From positions 1 to 64,000 of the forward strand of contig CANMBU010000002.1 in assembly GCA_947496175.1 (NCBI GenBank): a DNA stretch of 64,000 nt, given 5' to 3'. Below, piece after piece: positions 37,979 through 47,208 of the stretch. The notes below the pieces were generated by a model. The model saw only the letters and a list, made by a program, of their open reading frames with translations. It was not told the DNA's origin and searched no databases. This stretch comes from an uncultured Roseovarius sp. GTDB lineage: Bacteria > Pseudomonadota > Alphaproteobacteria > Rhodobacterales > Rhodobacteraceae. Position 1 is the stretch's first letter; the number at the start of each line of letters is the position of its first letter. A program made the translations under genes and the position numbers.

Positions 37979-39238
37979 ATGAGTGGATTGCCAACAGAAA
38001 CGGATGTGATTGTTGTCGGCGCGGGTGTCGCGGGTCTGTCGGCGGCAAGCGCGCTGCGCGCGCGCGGGGTTCAGGTCGTCGTTCTGGAAGCTGCGGACCA
38101 TACAGGCGGACGCTGTGTCACGGACACAACTCTGGTATCGCAACCCTTCGACAAAGGCGCGTCCTGGCTGCATTCCGCACAGATCAACCCGCTGGCGCGC
38201 ATAGGCGAACGGATGGATGTGGAGTTCCACAAATCCCCCTGGGCCTGGCGATGGGTCCATGCAGAGGGGCATGCGCTGAACCACGCCGAAGTCGAAGACT
38301 ACAACACCTATCAAGACACAATGTGGGAGGCCATCAATCAAGCGGGGACCACGCAGAAGGACTGCGCCGTCGCTTCTGTGCTTCCCGATAGCACGTGGCG
38401 CGAAACAGCCAAGCATTTTGTGGAGCAGATGCAAGGCGGTGATGCTGATGCGGTCTCAATTCACGATGTCGCGCAATACAGTGATTCCGAGGGAGATTGG
38501 TTGGTTGCCGGTGGCTTGGGCGCTTTTGTGCAAAGCCTGTTTGCTGATGTGCCGGTGCATTTGGCCTGCCCGGTCAGCAAGATCGACACATCCGGTCCTG
38601 GCGTCAAAGCTGTAACTCCCAAAGGCACGGTATTGGCTAACCACCTTGTCCTGACAGTCTCCACTGGTGTTTTGGCGGCAGAGACCATTTCGTTTACCCC
38701 GGCTTTGCCTGTGAGCAAGCTGCAAGCTGTCGAAAACCTGCCCATGGGGTTGTTAAACAAGATCGCGCTGGATTTTGATCCAAGCTGGACGAAAGCGCAT
38801 CAAGGTCAAATTGCCGACTATCACACCAGTGGTGACGCGTATTGCACGACACTTTTTGGGTTTTACGACACCAGCGTCGCCGTTGGTTTCGTCGCTGGAC
38901 GATTTGCGGATCAATTGGAGCAGCAGGGATCAGGGGCTGCCGCCGAATTTTGCCTGCAAGGCCTGTCAGCCATTTTTGGCAACGATGTTCGAAAACACAT
39001 TCGCAGAACAGCTGAGACCGCGTGGCGAAGTAGCCCGCTAGCTCTGGGATCCTATAGCTATGCCCGCCCCGGAGGTGCGAAGGCGCGCAGGGTGTTAGCG
39101 AAGCCCGTGGATAACAAACTGTTCTTTGCGGGCGAAGCAACAGCTTCGGATGCCTACGCTACTGTGCACGGCGCTTTCAAAAGCGGTCAAAGAGCGGCGC
39201 GCGAGGTTTTGAGTCAAGGAGCGGAAGCCAAAGCATAG
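37979..39238 (+). CDS. Flavin monoamine/polyamine oxidase family protein
   Basis: DVIVVGAGVAGLSAASALRARGVQVVVLEAADHTGGRCVTD; C-terminal FAGEATASDAYATVHGAFKSGQRAA. Confidence 0.88.
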   Translation: MSGLPTETDVIVVGAGVAGLSAASALRARGVQVVVLEAADHTGGRCVTDTTLVSQPFDKGASWLHSAQINPLARIGERMDVEFHKSPWAWRWVHAEGHALNHAEVEDYNTYQDTMWEAINQAGTTQKDCAVASVLPDSTWRETAKHFVEQMQGGDADAVSIHDVAQYSDSEGDWLVAGGLGAFVQSLFADVPVHLACPVSKIDTSGPGVKAVTPKGTVLANHLVLTVSTGVLAAETISFTPALPVSKLQAVENLPMGLLNKIALDFDPSWTKAHQGQIADYHTSGDAYCTTLFGFYDTSVAVGFVAGRFADQLEQQGSGAAAEFCLQGLSAIFGNDVRKHIRRTAETAWRSSPLALGSYSYARPGGAKARRVLAKPVDNKLFFAGEATASDAYATVHGAFKSGQRAAREVLSQGAEAKA

Positions 39239-39307
39239 ATGGCCTCTCGGAGTGTCTTTTAATCAGTGGCGTGAACCTGCGGCTTAGAGTTACACAAACA
39301 ACAAAAA

Positions 39308-39329
39308 CGGCCCGCTTTTAGGCGGGCCG
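39308..39329 (-). terminator. Rho-independent terminator of the minus-strand chrR-like gene
   Basis: CGGCCCGC-ttttag-GCGGGCCG with A-run on the left (U-run on minus transcript). Confidence 0.75.
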
Positions 39330-39356
39330 CTTGAAAAACGTCTGAGCAGCTTGCCC

Positions 39357-40013
39357 TCACATCCGCAGGAAGGGTTGCGCGATGCGCGGTATCAGGCTGC
39401 GGAAGCGAAGGGGCGCATCGGTCGCGGCCAGACAAATACAATCCTCGCTGATATCCGCAATCGGAGTGTGATCCACCTCTTCATTGGCAATTTCAATATC
39501 ACCTGCACCAAAGTGATCCACTTCGTCCGAAAAAGCGCCTTGCAGAACAAGTGTCAGCTCTGTTCCCCGGTGACCGTGATCCGGTACTGCCGCACCTGCA
39601 GGGATGAATAGCAAACGTGCTGTCGCATCTTTGGACGTCGGCAGGATGGCTTGCTTTACGCCCATTCCCACGGGCCGCCATTTCACAGCTTCAAGATCGC
39701 CACCGACGTAATCCTGAATAGGCTTAGGCAACACACCTTTCGCACGAATGACAGATTTTGACGCCGTTTGCATCGGAGCAGACTGGATTTTGGCAAGCGT
39801 GGCCTCAAAACTGTCATCAGCCAAACTCACGTCCGTGTCTGCCTCCATCAATGCGCCACCAACTGTGTCAAACGCACCAAGACGCGCGCGGCATTCATCA
39901 CACATGGAGATATGCGCAGCTACGGTCAGGCTGAATGCCTCGGGAAGTGTTCCCGCTGAATAGGCCATCAGCAAAGCGTCGCTCAAATGATGTTTAATCA
40001 TATCGTTCACCAA
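39357..40013 (-). CDS. chrR: ChrR-family zinc anti-sigma factor (ZAS + cupin domains)
   Basis: HHLSDALLMAYSAGTL, AAHISMCDECRARLG; cupin-like C-terminal half DHGHRGTELTLVLQGAFSDEVDHFGAGDIEIA. Confidence 0.88.
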   Translation of the reverse strand: MVNDMIKHHLSDALLMAYSAGTLPEAFSLTVAAHISMCDECRARLGAFDTVGGALMEADTDVSLADDSFEATLAKIQSAPMQTASKSVIRAKGVLPKPIQDYVGGDLEAVKWRPVGMGVKQAILPTSKDATARLLFIPAGAAVPDHGHRGTELTLVLQGAFSDEVDHFGAGDIEIANEEVDHTPIADISEDCICLAATDAPLRFRSLIPRIAQPFLRM

Positions 40014-40017
40014 ACTC

Positions 40018-40566
40018 TCAAGTCATGGCGTGGCGCAAACGATCAAGCGCCAGCCGAATTCTCGATTTGATCGTACCCAGAGGCAAACCTGTCTGCTCAG
40101 CGATTTCGCTGTGACTCAGGTCGCCGAAATAGGCTTTTTCGATCAGCTCCTTTTGTTTTGCCGGCAGCGACGCAATCGCCTCTCCCAACCTTTCACTCTC
40201 CTGTTGCAGCGCCAGAGCGTCTGCCTGGTCGGGTTCCTCGCTAGGTCCCCATGGCAAGTCCTCGGGCTCGGGACGCCGCTGTTTGCGAAGCGCGTCGATC
40301 TTACGATTCCGCGCTATCGTAAAAATCCAGGTCGCCGCACTTGCGCGGGTTGGATCAAAAAGATGGGCCTTGTTCCACAAAGTGGCCATGACCTCTTGCG
40401 TACATTCCTCCGCCAGCGATGGATCGGCTCCGGAGCGCATCAAGAATGCTTTGACCCGAGGCGCGAAATGATCAAAGAGCGCTTTGAACGCAGCCCTATC
40501 CTGACTGTCGCGCACCTTGGCGATGTTGATCGACCAATCGGTGCCATCCTGGTTGCTCTGTTGCAT
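40018..40566 (-). CDS. rpoE: ECF sigma factor, RpoE family (ChrR partner)
   Basis: ECTQEVMATLWNKAHLFDPTRASAATWIFTIARNRKIDALRKQRRPE; start at MQQSNQDGTDW; adjacent chrR. Confidence 0.88.
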   Translation of the reverse strand: MQQSNQDGTDWSINIAKVRDSQDRAAFKALFDHFAPRVKAFLMRSGADPSLAEECTQEVMATLWNKAHLFDPTRASAATWIFTIARNRKIDALRKQRRPEPEDLPWGPSEEPDQADALALQQESERLGEAIASLPAKQKELIEKAYFGDLSHSEIAEQTGLPLGTIKSRIRLALDRLRHAMT

Positions 40567-40696
40567 CACTGTCTTTGCACCCCTACGCCCACGCGCTTTG
40601 TGCTCGGTTCGTTCCTTGGATTCAAGGACCGTGCGATCACTTGCCGCGCGTCGGGCAGGAGAGGCTTCAACAGTTTGAACATCACTGAACATGCAG

Positions 40697-40777
40697 AGCA
40701 TACGTGCCACATTCTGGCTCGGATCAGATTTTTGTTAAATTTCTTTGTCATCCGTTTTGGGTTTTTGTGCGTAAACC
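40697..40777. promoter_or_regulatory. Candidate divergent RpoE-type promoters
   Basis: Minus: TGATCC(40726-40721)-N18-TATGCT; plus: TCATCC(40748-40753)-N18-TAAACC(40772-40777). Confidence 0.5.
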
Positions 40778-40812
40778 AGCCTAGATACAAAAAAACACAG
40801 GTTAAAGACAGA

Positions 40813-42114
40813 ATGCCATTCGAAACTACAGCGCCGGCGCGTGAGAAAATTGCTATAATCGGCGCGGGGATCACCGGGCTTGGGGCTGCATGGCGCCTTT
40901 CGGATGTCCATGATGTTACGCTCTACGAAGCCGAGCCGCGATTGGGCGGGCATGCGCGTACCATTATGGCCGGTAAGAACGGTGATCAGCCAGTGGATAC
41001 CGGCTTCATTGTGTTCAACTACGCCAATTATCCCAACTTGGCGCAGCTCTTTGAAGAGCTTGACGTGCCGGTGGCCAAGTCAACAATGAGTTTTGGCGCT
41101 TCAGTACGCGGCGGCAGGATGGAATACGGTCTTGACGGCGCGCCCGCTTTCTTCGCTCAAAAGCGTAACGCTGTAAGCCCGAAGTTCTGGGGTATGCTGC
41201 GGGATATCTTTCGGTTTAATGCCAAGGCCACGCAACTGGCGGCCGCCAACGAGGATCTTACCATCGGTGAATTCCTGGACCGTTTGGGTATGGGGGTGTG
41301 GTTTCGAAACTACTACCTTTTGCCGCTCACCGGCGCGATCTGGTCAACGCCGACCGAAAAGATTCTCGACTTCCCTGCGCATGCCATGATCCGGTTCATG
41401 GAGAACCATGCGCTGCTCAACTACTCCGGTCAGCACCAGTGGTACACTGTTGCCGGAGGATCCCGCTCTTATGTAGACCGTTTGGAGACGGCACTCCTTG
41501 GACGCGGTGTCCGTCTGCGGCTGGGAGCGCCAATTTCAGGTGTGCGTCGCAAGACAACCTGCGTAGAGCTTCGAGCCGAAGGGGCAGAATGGGAGCTCTA
41601 TGATCATGTGATTTTTGCCACGCATGGTGATGACTCCCTGAAGATGCTCGCTGATGCGTCACCGCAAGAACAAGCAGCCTTGGGTGCGGTGAAGTATCAG
41701 GCTAACGATGTGGTGCTGCATTGCGATACGGCTGTTATGCCCAAGCGGCGTGCGGTCTGGTCGTCTTGGAACTACGCCGAGGCTCCGGCGCGGCGCGCGG
41801 GGCAGATTGATATCACGTATTGGATGAACAGCCTGCAGCCCATTCCGATGGATGACCTCCATTTCGTGACGCTGAATTCAGAGCGTCCAATCCGCGAAGA
41901 GCTGATCTATGACCAGACAGTGCTGCGCCATCCGATCTACGATCTGGAGATGTTGCAGGCGCAGGATGAAGTTCGGGCCTTCAACGGCACGCAAAACACA
42001 TGGTTCTGCGGGGCCTGGATGCGCAATGGATTTCATGAGGATGGGCTGGCCACAGGTCTTGAGGTTGCTGATGCTATCTTGGGGCAAGACACCATGGTCG
42101 TCGCAGCCGAATGA
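40813..42114 (+). CDS. NAD(P)/FAD-dependent amine oxidase-fold protein (RpoE/ChrR-regulon type)
   Basis: KIAIIGAGITGLGAAWRLSDVHDVTLYEAEPRLGGHARTI; start MPFETTAPA; divergent from rpoE-chrR. Confidence 0.88.
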   Translation: MPFETTAPAREKIAIIGAGITGLGAAWRLSDVHDVTLYEAEPRLGGHARTIMAGKNGDQPVDTGFIVFNYANYPNLAQLFEELDVPVAKSTMSFGASVRGGRMEYGLDGAPAFFAQKRNAVSPKFWGMLRDIFRFNAKATQLAAANEDLTIGEFLDRLGMGVWFRNYYLLPLTGAIWSTPTEKILDFPAHAMIRFMENHALLNYSGQHQWYTVAGGSRSYVDRLETALLGRGVRLRLGAPISGVRRKTTCVELRAEGAEWELYDHVIFATHGDDSLKMLADASPQEQAALGAVKYQANDVVLHCDTAVMPKRRAVWSSWNYAEAPARRAGQIDITYWMNSLQPIPMDDLHFVTLNSERPIREELIYDQTVLRHPIYDLEMLQAQDEVRAFNGTQNTWFCGAWMRNGFHEDGLATGLEVADAILGQDTMVVAAE

Positions 42115-42866
42115 GCAAAGTCGACCATATCGCGGGCCATACCTGGCATGGGCGCAAAGGCGGGATTGAGAACGCCTTTCGCTACAGCATTGATTACGTG
42201 CTGCTGGATGCAGAGGCACCTGTGCGCTCGTCCTGGGTCTTTGGGCGCAACCGATCGGGGCTCTTTTCGCTGCGCGACCGCGATCATGGCGGGGCACCGG
42301 GTGATGGGCACGGCGCAGCTTGGGTGCGCGATGTGTTGCAGGCACATGGGCTGCAAAGCCCCAAGCGGATCGAAATTCTCGCTCAGCCACGGGTGATGGG
42401 GCATATCTTTAACCCTGTCTCGTTCTGGCTGTGCTATGACGCCAAAGACGCGCTGCGCGTTGTGATCGCAGAAGTCAGCAACACCTATGGAGACCGGCAT
42501 TCATACCTCTGCCTGCGCGACGATCATGGCCCCATCGGGCCTGAGGACCGGCTGACCGCGGCCAAGATATTTCACGTCTCACCGTTTCAGGAAATCTCGG
42601 GCGGCTATCAGTTCCGCTTTGATATTCGGCCTGACCGGTTGGGCATCTTCATTGACCATACTGCTGGCAATGGCGGGGTGACGGCCACGCTGGTGGGTAA
42701 CCGCAAACCGCTGGGCATGCCAGGTGTCTTGCGCGCGCTCCTGCGTCGTCCGTTTGGGTCGCGGCGGGTGCTGGCGCTCATTCACTGGCAGGCGCTGAAG
42801 CTGTGGTGGAAAGGCGCGCGCTTCCGCAATCGCCCTGAGCCGCCGACGCAAGAGGTCAGCAGATGA
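42111..42866 (+). CDS. DUF1365 family protein
   Basis: HTWHGRKGGIENAFRYSIDYVLLDAE; RIEILAQPRVMGHIFNPVSFWLCYD. Confidence 0.88.
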   Translation: MSKVDHIAGHTWHGRKGGIENAFRYSIDYVLLDAEAPVRSSWVFGRNRSGLFSLRDRDHGGAPGDGHGAAWVRDVLQAHGLQSPKRIEILAQPRVMGHIFNPVSFWLCYDAKDALRVVIAEVSNTYGDRHSYLCLRDDHGPIGPEDRLTAAKIFHVSPFQEISGGYQFRFDIRPDRLGIFIDHTAGNGGVTATLVGNRKPLGMPGVLRALLRRPFGSRRVLALIHWQALKLWWKGARFRNRPEPPTQEVSR

Positions 42867-44116
42867 CACTTGCGCCCTCACCACGCCTTCCGGCCTTTGC
42901 GCTTTTTGGTGCCATGCTCGCGGCTGCAGGGCTGCCGCTTTACATGCATGCGCCCAAGTTTTTCGTGGACCAGTATGGCGTGTCCCTTGCCGCCTTGGGC
43001 GCGGTGCTGTTCGGGCTGAGGCTCTTTGACGTGGTTCAGGACCCGCTCTTGGGCAAACTCGCAGCAAAACTGCGGGCGCACCGTGGTCTTTCTGTTACCC
43101 TGGCTGTCGCGGTTATGACGTTTGGTATGGTCGGGATGTTCGCCGTCACAGCTCCGATTGCGCCGCTTTGGTGGTTCGCGATCATGCTCACGCTGGTGTT
43201 CACCGCGTTCAGTTACCTGACCATTTGCTTTTATGCGCAGGGTGTGGCGGTGGCCTCTGGCATCGGAGAGCAAGGCCACCTGAAGGTCGCGCGCTGGCGT
43301 GAAACCGGCGCGCTTCTCGGGATTTGCGCCGCCGCCGCAGCGCCGGTTTTACTGGGCGGCTACACCGGATTTGCCCTCGCTTTCGTCATTCTTGCGATCA
43401 CGGCTGTCTTGGCTATGGGGCGCGAATGGCAAGGTCGGGATGTGCCTCAATCAGAGCTTGGCGTTGTATTCGGCGATCCAGTGGCGCGACGCTTGCTTTT
43501 GGTGGCGCTCGCCAATTCCGCGCCCGTCGCGGTCAGCTCAACGCTGTTTCTCTTTTTCGTCGAAGACCGGCTTGGCCTTCCGGGCTGGGAAGGGCCATTC
43601 CTGTTGCTCTTCTTCCTCTTTGCGGCCTTTGCAGCTCCGTTCTGGAGCCGAGCGGCAGAGCGGTTTGGAACGCGGCCCGTTTTGATCTTTGGCATGATCC
43701 TGTCGATTGCAGCCTTCGCCTATGCACTGATGCTGGGAACTGGTGACTTGGTGCCATTTGCTGTGATCTGCGCGGCGTCAGGCATCGCGCTGGGCGCAGA
43801 TATGACGCTGCTTCCCGCGCTCTTCGCCAAACGCATGGAAGAGATTTCGCCCGGGGCCGCTGAAGGGTTCAGCCTTTGGTCCTTTGTCAGCAAAATGACT
43901 TTGGCTATCGCGGCTGTAGCGCTTTTACCGCTTCTGGAAACATCCGGCTACGTGCCAGGGCAAGTCAACGATCAGGCAGCGCTCTGGACGTTGTCACTAC
44001 TCTACGGGGCGGTGCCCTGTGTTTTGAAACTCGTCGCAATTGCACTGTTGGTGAGCACGCCTTCTGCCGCAATTCAAACCCCTTCAACCCCCTTGAACAA
44101 AAGGAGGCTTACGTGA
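42863..44116 (+). CDS. MFS transporter, GPH symporter-like
   Basis: 12 TM-like; YMHAPKFFVDQYGVSLAALGAVLFGLRLFDVVQDPLLGKLA. Confidence 0.88.
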   Translation: MTLAPSPRLPAFALFGAMLAAAGLPLYMHAPKFFVDQYGVSLAALGAVLFGLRLFDVVQDPLLGKLAAKLRAHRGLSVTLAVAVMTFGMVGMFAVTAPIAPLWWFAIMLTLVFTAFSYLTICFYAQGVAVASGIGEQGHLKVARWRETGALLGICAAAAAPVLLGGYTGFALAFVILAITAVLAMGREWQGRDVPQSELGVVFGDPVARRLLLVALANSAPVAVSSTLFLFFVEDRLGLPGWEGPFLLLFFLFAAFAAPFWSRAAERFGTRPVLIFGMILSIAAFAYALMLGTGDLVPFAVICAASGIALGADMTLLPALFAKRMEEISPGAAEGFSLWSFVSKMTLAIAAVALLPLLETSGYVPGQVNDQAALWTLSLLYGAVPCVLKLVAIALLVSTPSAAIQTPSTPLNKRRLT

Positions 44117-44676
44117 TGTCTGCACTGTATATCGGGATCGGTGCCAGTCTGATCCTAATCCTAATGTATTTTAAGAAACGATTTGCCAGTTTCTCTGCGC
44201 AAACACTCAGTGACTATGAGGGGTCCGGTCCAGAGATGGATCTTCGGACACATCTCAATGGTCCGATCCGCTGCGAGGGTATCATCTATGGCCCTCTGGG
44301 TCGGGTGACGTCACGCTTTTCAGCGGATTTTCACGCCAACTGGAACGGAAACAAAGGTGTCATGAAAGAGCATTTCCGCTATGACAGCGGCAACACGCAA
44401 GACCGTGAATGGCGGCTTGAGCTTGGGAATGACGGCGCGATCAAGGCGGATGCCGATGACCTGGTGGGTGAGGGCACAGGTCAGCAGTCCGGCTCAAGCG
44501 TAAAGCTCAACTACAACATTCGCCTGCCGAAAGAGGCGGGTGGTCACGTGCTGAATGTGGTAGACTGGATGTATCTGACGCCAGGTGGCACAATTGTGAA
44601 TCGCAGTCAGTTCCGTAAATTCGGTATCAAGGTCGCAGAACTGGTGGCGACAATGCAAAGGTTAGACGCGGCGTGA
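44116..44676 (+). CDS. DUF3833 family protein
   Basis: FASFSAQTLSDYEGSGPEMDLRTHLNGPIRCEGIIYGPLGRVTSRFSADF. Confidence 0.85.
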   Translation: MSALYIGIGASLILILMYFKKRFASFSAQTLSDYEGSGPEMDLRTHLNGPIRCEGIIYGPLGRVTSRFSADFHANWNGNKGVMKEHFRYDSGNTQDREWRLELGNDGAIKADADDLVGEGTGQQSGSSVKLNYNIRLPKEAGGHVLNVVDWMYLTPGGTIVNRSQFRKFGIKVAELVATMQRLDAA

Positions 44677-45407
44677 CAGAGTTAAGCGGCAAACGGTATT
44701 GGCTGGTCGGGGCAAGTGAGGGTCTTGGCGCTGCGTTGGCTGCGAAACTGAGTGCAGTGGGGGCCGATGTTGTTCTGTCGGCCCGAAATGCCGAGCGTCT
44801 GGCCGAAGTGGCCGCAGGTCTGCCACGCCCAGCCGATATTGTGCCGGTGGATATCGCCGATGATGCCAGTGTCGCAGAGGCGGCCAAGGCCGTGGGCGAC
44901 ATTGACGGTGTGGTTCTTTTGGCCGGTGTGTACTGGCCCATGCCAGCAACGGAATGGAAGCCGGAAGACGCCGTCAAAATGGCGGACATCAATTTCACGG
45001 GGTTCATTCGCGTGCTAGGTCACGTCGTGCCGCAGATGGTGGAAAAAGACGCAGGTCACATCGTGATCACCGGATCCCTCTCTGGCTTTCGCGGGTTGCC
45101 CGGGGCCATTGGCTATGGAGCTTCCAAGGCCGGGGTGATGTCCTTGGCTGAAAGCATGCGCGCGGATTTACGCAAAACCGGCGTGCGTGTGCAACTGGCC
45201 AATCCCGGCTTCATCAAAACGCGTCTCACAGACAAAAACGAGTTCAAAATGCCGTTTCTTATGACGCCAGAAGAAGCGGCACAGGAGATGCTCGAACTGA
45301 TGTTCGATGAGGATGCATTTGACCGCCATTTCCCGCGCGTCTTCTCCTGGATGTTCCGTTTGTCCCGTTTCATGCCCAACTGGCTCTACTACCGCCTATT
45401 TGCGTGA
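44673..45407 (+). CDS. Short-chain dehydrogenase/reductase
   Basis: LVGASEGLGAALAAKLSAVGADVVLSAR; YGASKAGVMSLAESMRADL; GTG start. Confidence 0.88.
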   Translation: MTELSGKRYWLVGASEGLGAALAAKLSAVGADVVLSARNAERLAEVAAGLPRPADIVPVDIADDASVAEAAKAVGDIDGVVLLAGVYWPMPATEWKPEDAVKMADINFTGFIRVLGHVVPQMVEKDAGHIVITGSLSGFRGLPGAIGYGASKAGVMSLAESMRADLRKTGVRVQLANPGFIKTRLTDKNEFKMPFLMTPEEAAQEMLELMFDEDAFDRHFPRVFSWMFRLSRFMPNWLYYRLFA

Positions 45408-45474
45408 GATCAAAGACGCGCCCGCCGTTTCCGACGAGTCTGCTATAAGGAGTCGCGGAACGGGAGGGCCGTAC

Positions 45475-45801
45475 ATGCTTGACATCAGTACACATAAAAT
45501 AGCGCAAATTATTCTCATGTCGCGCGAGTTGGATCGCGCAGAAGGAGAACTTCGCGCCTTTATCGAGGGTCTGACCGAAGAGGAGCAGATCAGTCTTGTG
45601 GCCGTGATGTGGATCGGCAGAGGAAGCTTTGGGCCGGATGAACTGGGCGAAGCGTTGCAGACGGCCTCTTCAGAGGCGTCCACTCCGACAGCGGACTACA
45701 TGCTGGGGACACCCCATATGTCGGACCATCTGGAAAACGGTCTGGATGAATTGGGCATCTCCGTTGTCGATGACGAAGACGATCTCGTGCGCGGTGGCTG
45801 A
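45475..45801 (+). CDS. DUF3775 family protein
   Basis: MLDISTHKIAQIILMSRELDRAEGELRAFIEGLTEEEQISLVAVMWIGRG. Confidence 0.75.
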   Translation: MLDISTHKIAQIILMSRELDRAEGELRAFIEGLTEEEQISLVAVMWIGRGSFGPDELGEALQTASSEASTPTADYMLGTPHMSDHLENGLDELGISVVDDEDDLVRGG

Positions 45802-45877
45802 GGTCTTTTGACTGGCGGCCTTGGCGCAAACGACATCAATGCTTAAAGAGCGGATGTGATGCCAAAAGGACAGTCTC

Positions 45878-46636
45878 ATGCCGCGCTTTTCAGCCAATCT
45901 AGGGTTCCTCTGGGCCGAGCTTGACCTGCCGGACGCCATCCGTGCTGCAGGTAAGGCGGGTTTTGATGCGGTGGAGTGCCATTGGCCCTACAATATCGAT
46001 CCTGCTGCGATAGATGCGGCTTTGCGCGAAACCGGGTTGCCGATGCTCGGCCTGAATACCCGGCGCGGGAACGTCGCGGTCGGCGAAAATGGATTGGCGG
46101 CATTGACTGGCAGAGAAAGGGACGCGCGCTCAGCAATTGATGAGGCATTTGACTATGCCGAGGCTATCGATGCGCATGCGGTACATGTGATGGCAGGGGT
46201 GGCCTGTGGCACGGACGCGCGGACAACTTTCCTGAGCAATTTGCAATATGCCTCAGATCGTGCAGGACGTCGCACCGTGCTTATCGAGCCGTTGAACGCC
46301 CATGATGCGCCGGGCTACTTCCTTCGCTCGACGGAACAAGCCTGTGCACTCATCGCAGAGCTCGGTGCGCCGAACCTGAAGCTGATGTTTGATTTTTACC
46401 ATGTGGGACGCACCGAGGGCGACGTGATCGCACGGCTTGAAGCGTGCTTTAGCTATGTTGGGCATATTCAGTTTGCCGCCATCCCGAACAGGGGCGCGCC
46501 GGATCAGGGAACTCTGGACTACCAAGAGGTTTTTCGCACCGTTGATGCCTTGGGATGGACCCGTCCGCTGGGAGCAGAGTATCGTCCACACGGGGCTACC
46601 GGGTCTTCTCTGGGGTGGATGACGACCCTGCGGTAA
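45878..46636 (+). CDS. Hydroxypyruvate isomerase family TIM-barrel protein
   Basis: MPRFSANLGFLWAELDLPDAIRAAGKAGFDAVECHWPY; LKLMFDFYHVGRTEGD. Confidence 0.85.
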   Translation: MPRFSANLGFLWAELDLPDAIRAAGKAGFDAVECHWPYNIDPAAIDAALRETGLPMLGLNTRRGNVAVGENGLAALTGRERDARSAIDEAFDYAEAIDAHAVHVMAGVACGTDARTTFLSNLQYASDRAGRRTVLIEPLNAHDAPGYFLRSTEQACALIAELGAPNLKLMFDFYHVGRTEGDVIARLEACFSYVGHIQFAAIPNRGAPDQGTLDYQEVFRTVDALGWTRPLGAEYRPHGATGSSLGWMTTLR

Positions 46637-46729
46637 CCAAATTTTGTTTATTTGGCACTTTCCGCAGCGCTGACAAATCACTGCAAGCAGCCTATTCTAA
46701 TGGTACCTTGAGTAATGTGAGAGGTCACG

Positions 46730-47203
46730 ATGAACGACCCAGAAAAGTCTTCTATTTTATCTCGCCGGGCAGTGCTTGGTCTTGGGGCAATAGGCGCTGT
46801 GGGGCTGACCGCCGCAGGATGGATCACGTTTTCCCGTCCAAGTTTCGCCGGACAGGCCCTGAGCGTGAGCGAGGCGCATAGGGCAGCCACGGGTGGTCAG
46901 GTGTTTCTGATCGATATCCGGCGACCGGATGAATGGCAAAACACGGGCGTCGGCGAAGGCGCGCATCCTATCGACATGCGCCGTAAGGACTTCGTTGAGG
47001 CCCTTGATCAGGTGACAGGAGGCGACAAATCTGCGCCTGTGGCACTCATCTGCGCGCGCGGTGTGCGATCAGCGCGGCTCAGCAACCGTTTGACGGAGGC
47101 GGGTTACTCCAACATCATCGATGTGCCCGAAGGGATGCTTGGATCATCTGCGGGCCCCGGATGGATAAAATCCGGTTTGCCTTTGCGTGAGTTCGAAGGC
47201 TGA
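46730..47203 (+). CDS. Exported (Tat-type signal) rhodanese-like protein
   Basis: SRRAVLGLGAIGAVGLTAAGW leader; FLIDIRRPDEWQNTGVGEGAHPIDMR; CARGVRSA loop. Confidence 0.85.
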   Translation: MNDPEKSSILSRRAVLGLGAIGAVGLTAAGWITFSRPSFAGQALSVSEAHRAATGGQVFLIDIRRPDEWQNTGVGEGAHPIDMRRKDFVEALDQVTGGDKSAPVALICARGVRSARLSNRLTEAGYSNIIDVPEGMLGSSAGPGWIKSGLPLREFEG

Positions 47204-47208
47204 AACCG

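Noticed and set aside
40030-40812. N-terminal 261 residues of the 694-aa plus ORF
   Set aside because: This part is antisense to the rpoE-like sigma gene; the real amine oxidase starts at ATG 40813 with the FAD-binding motif right after.
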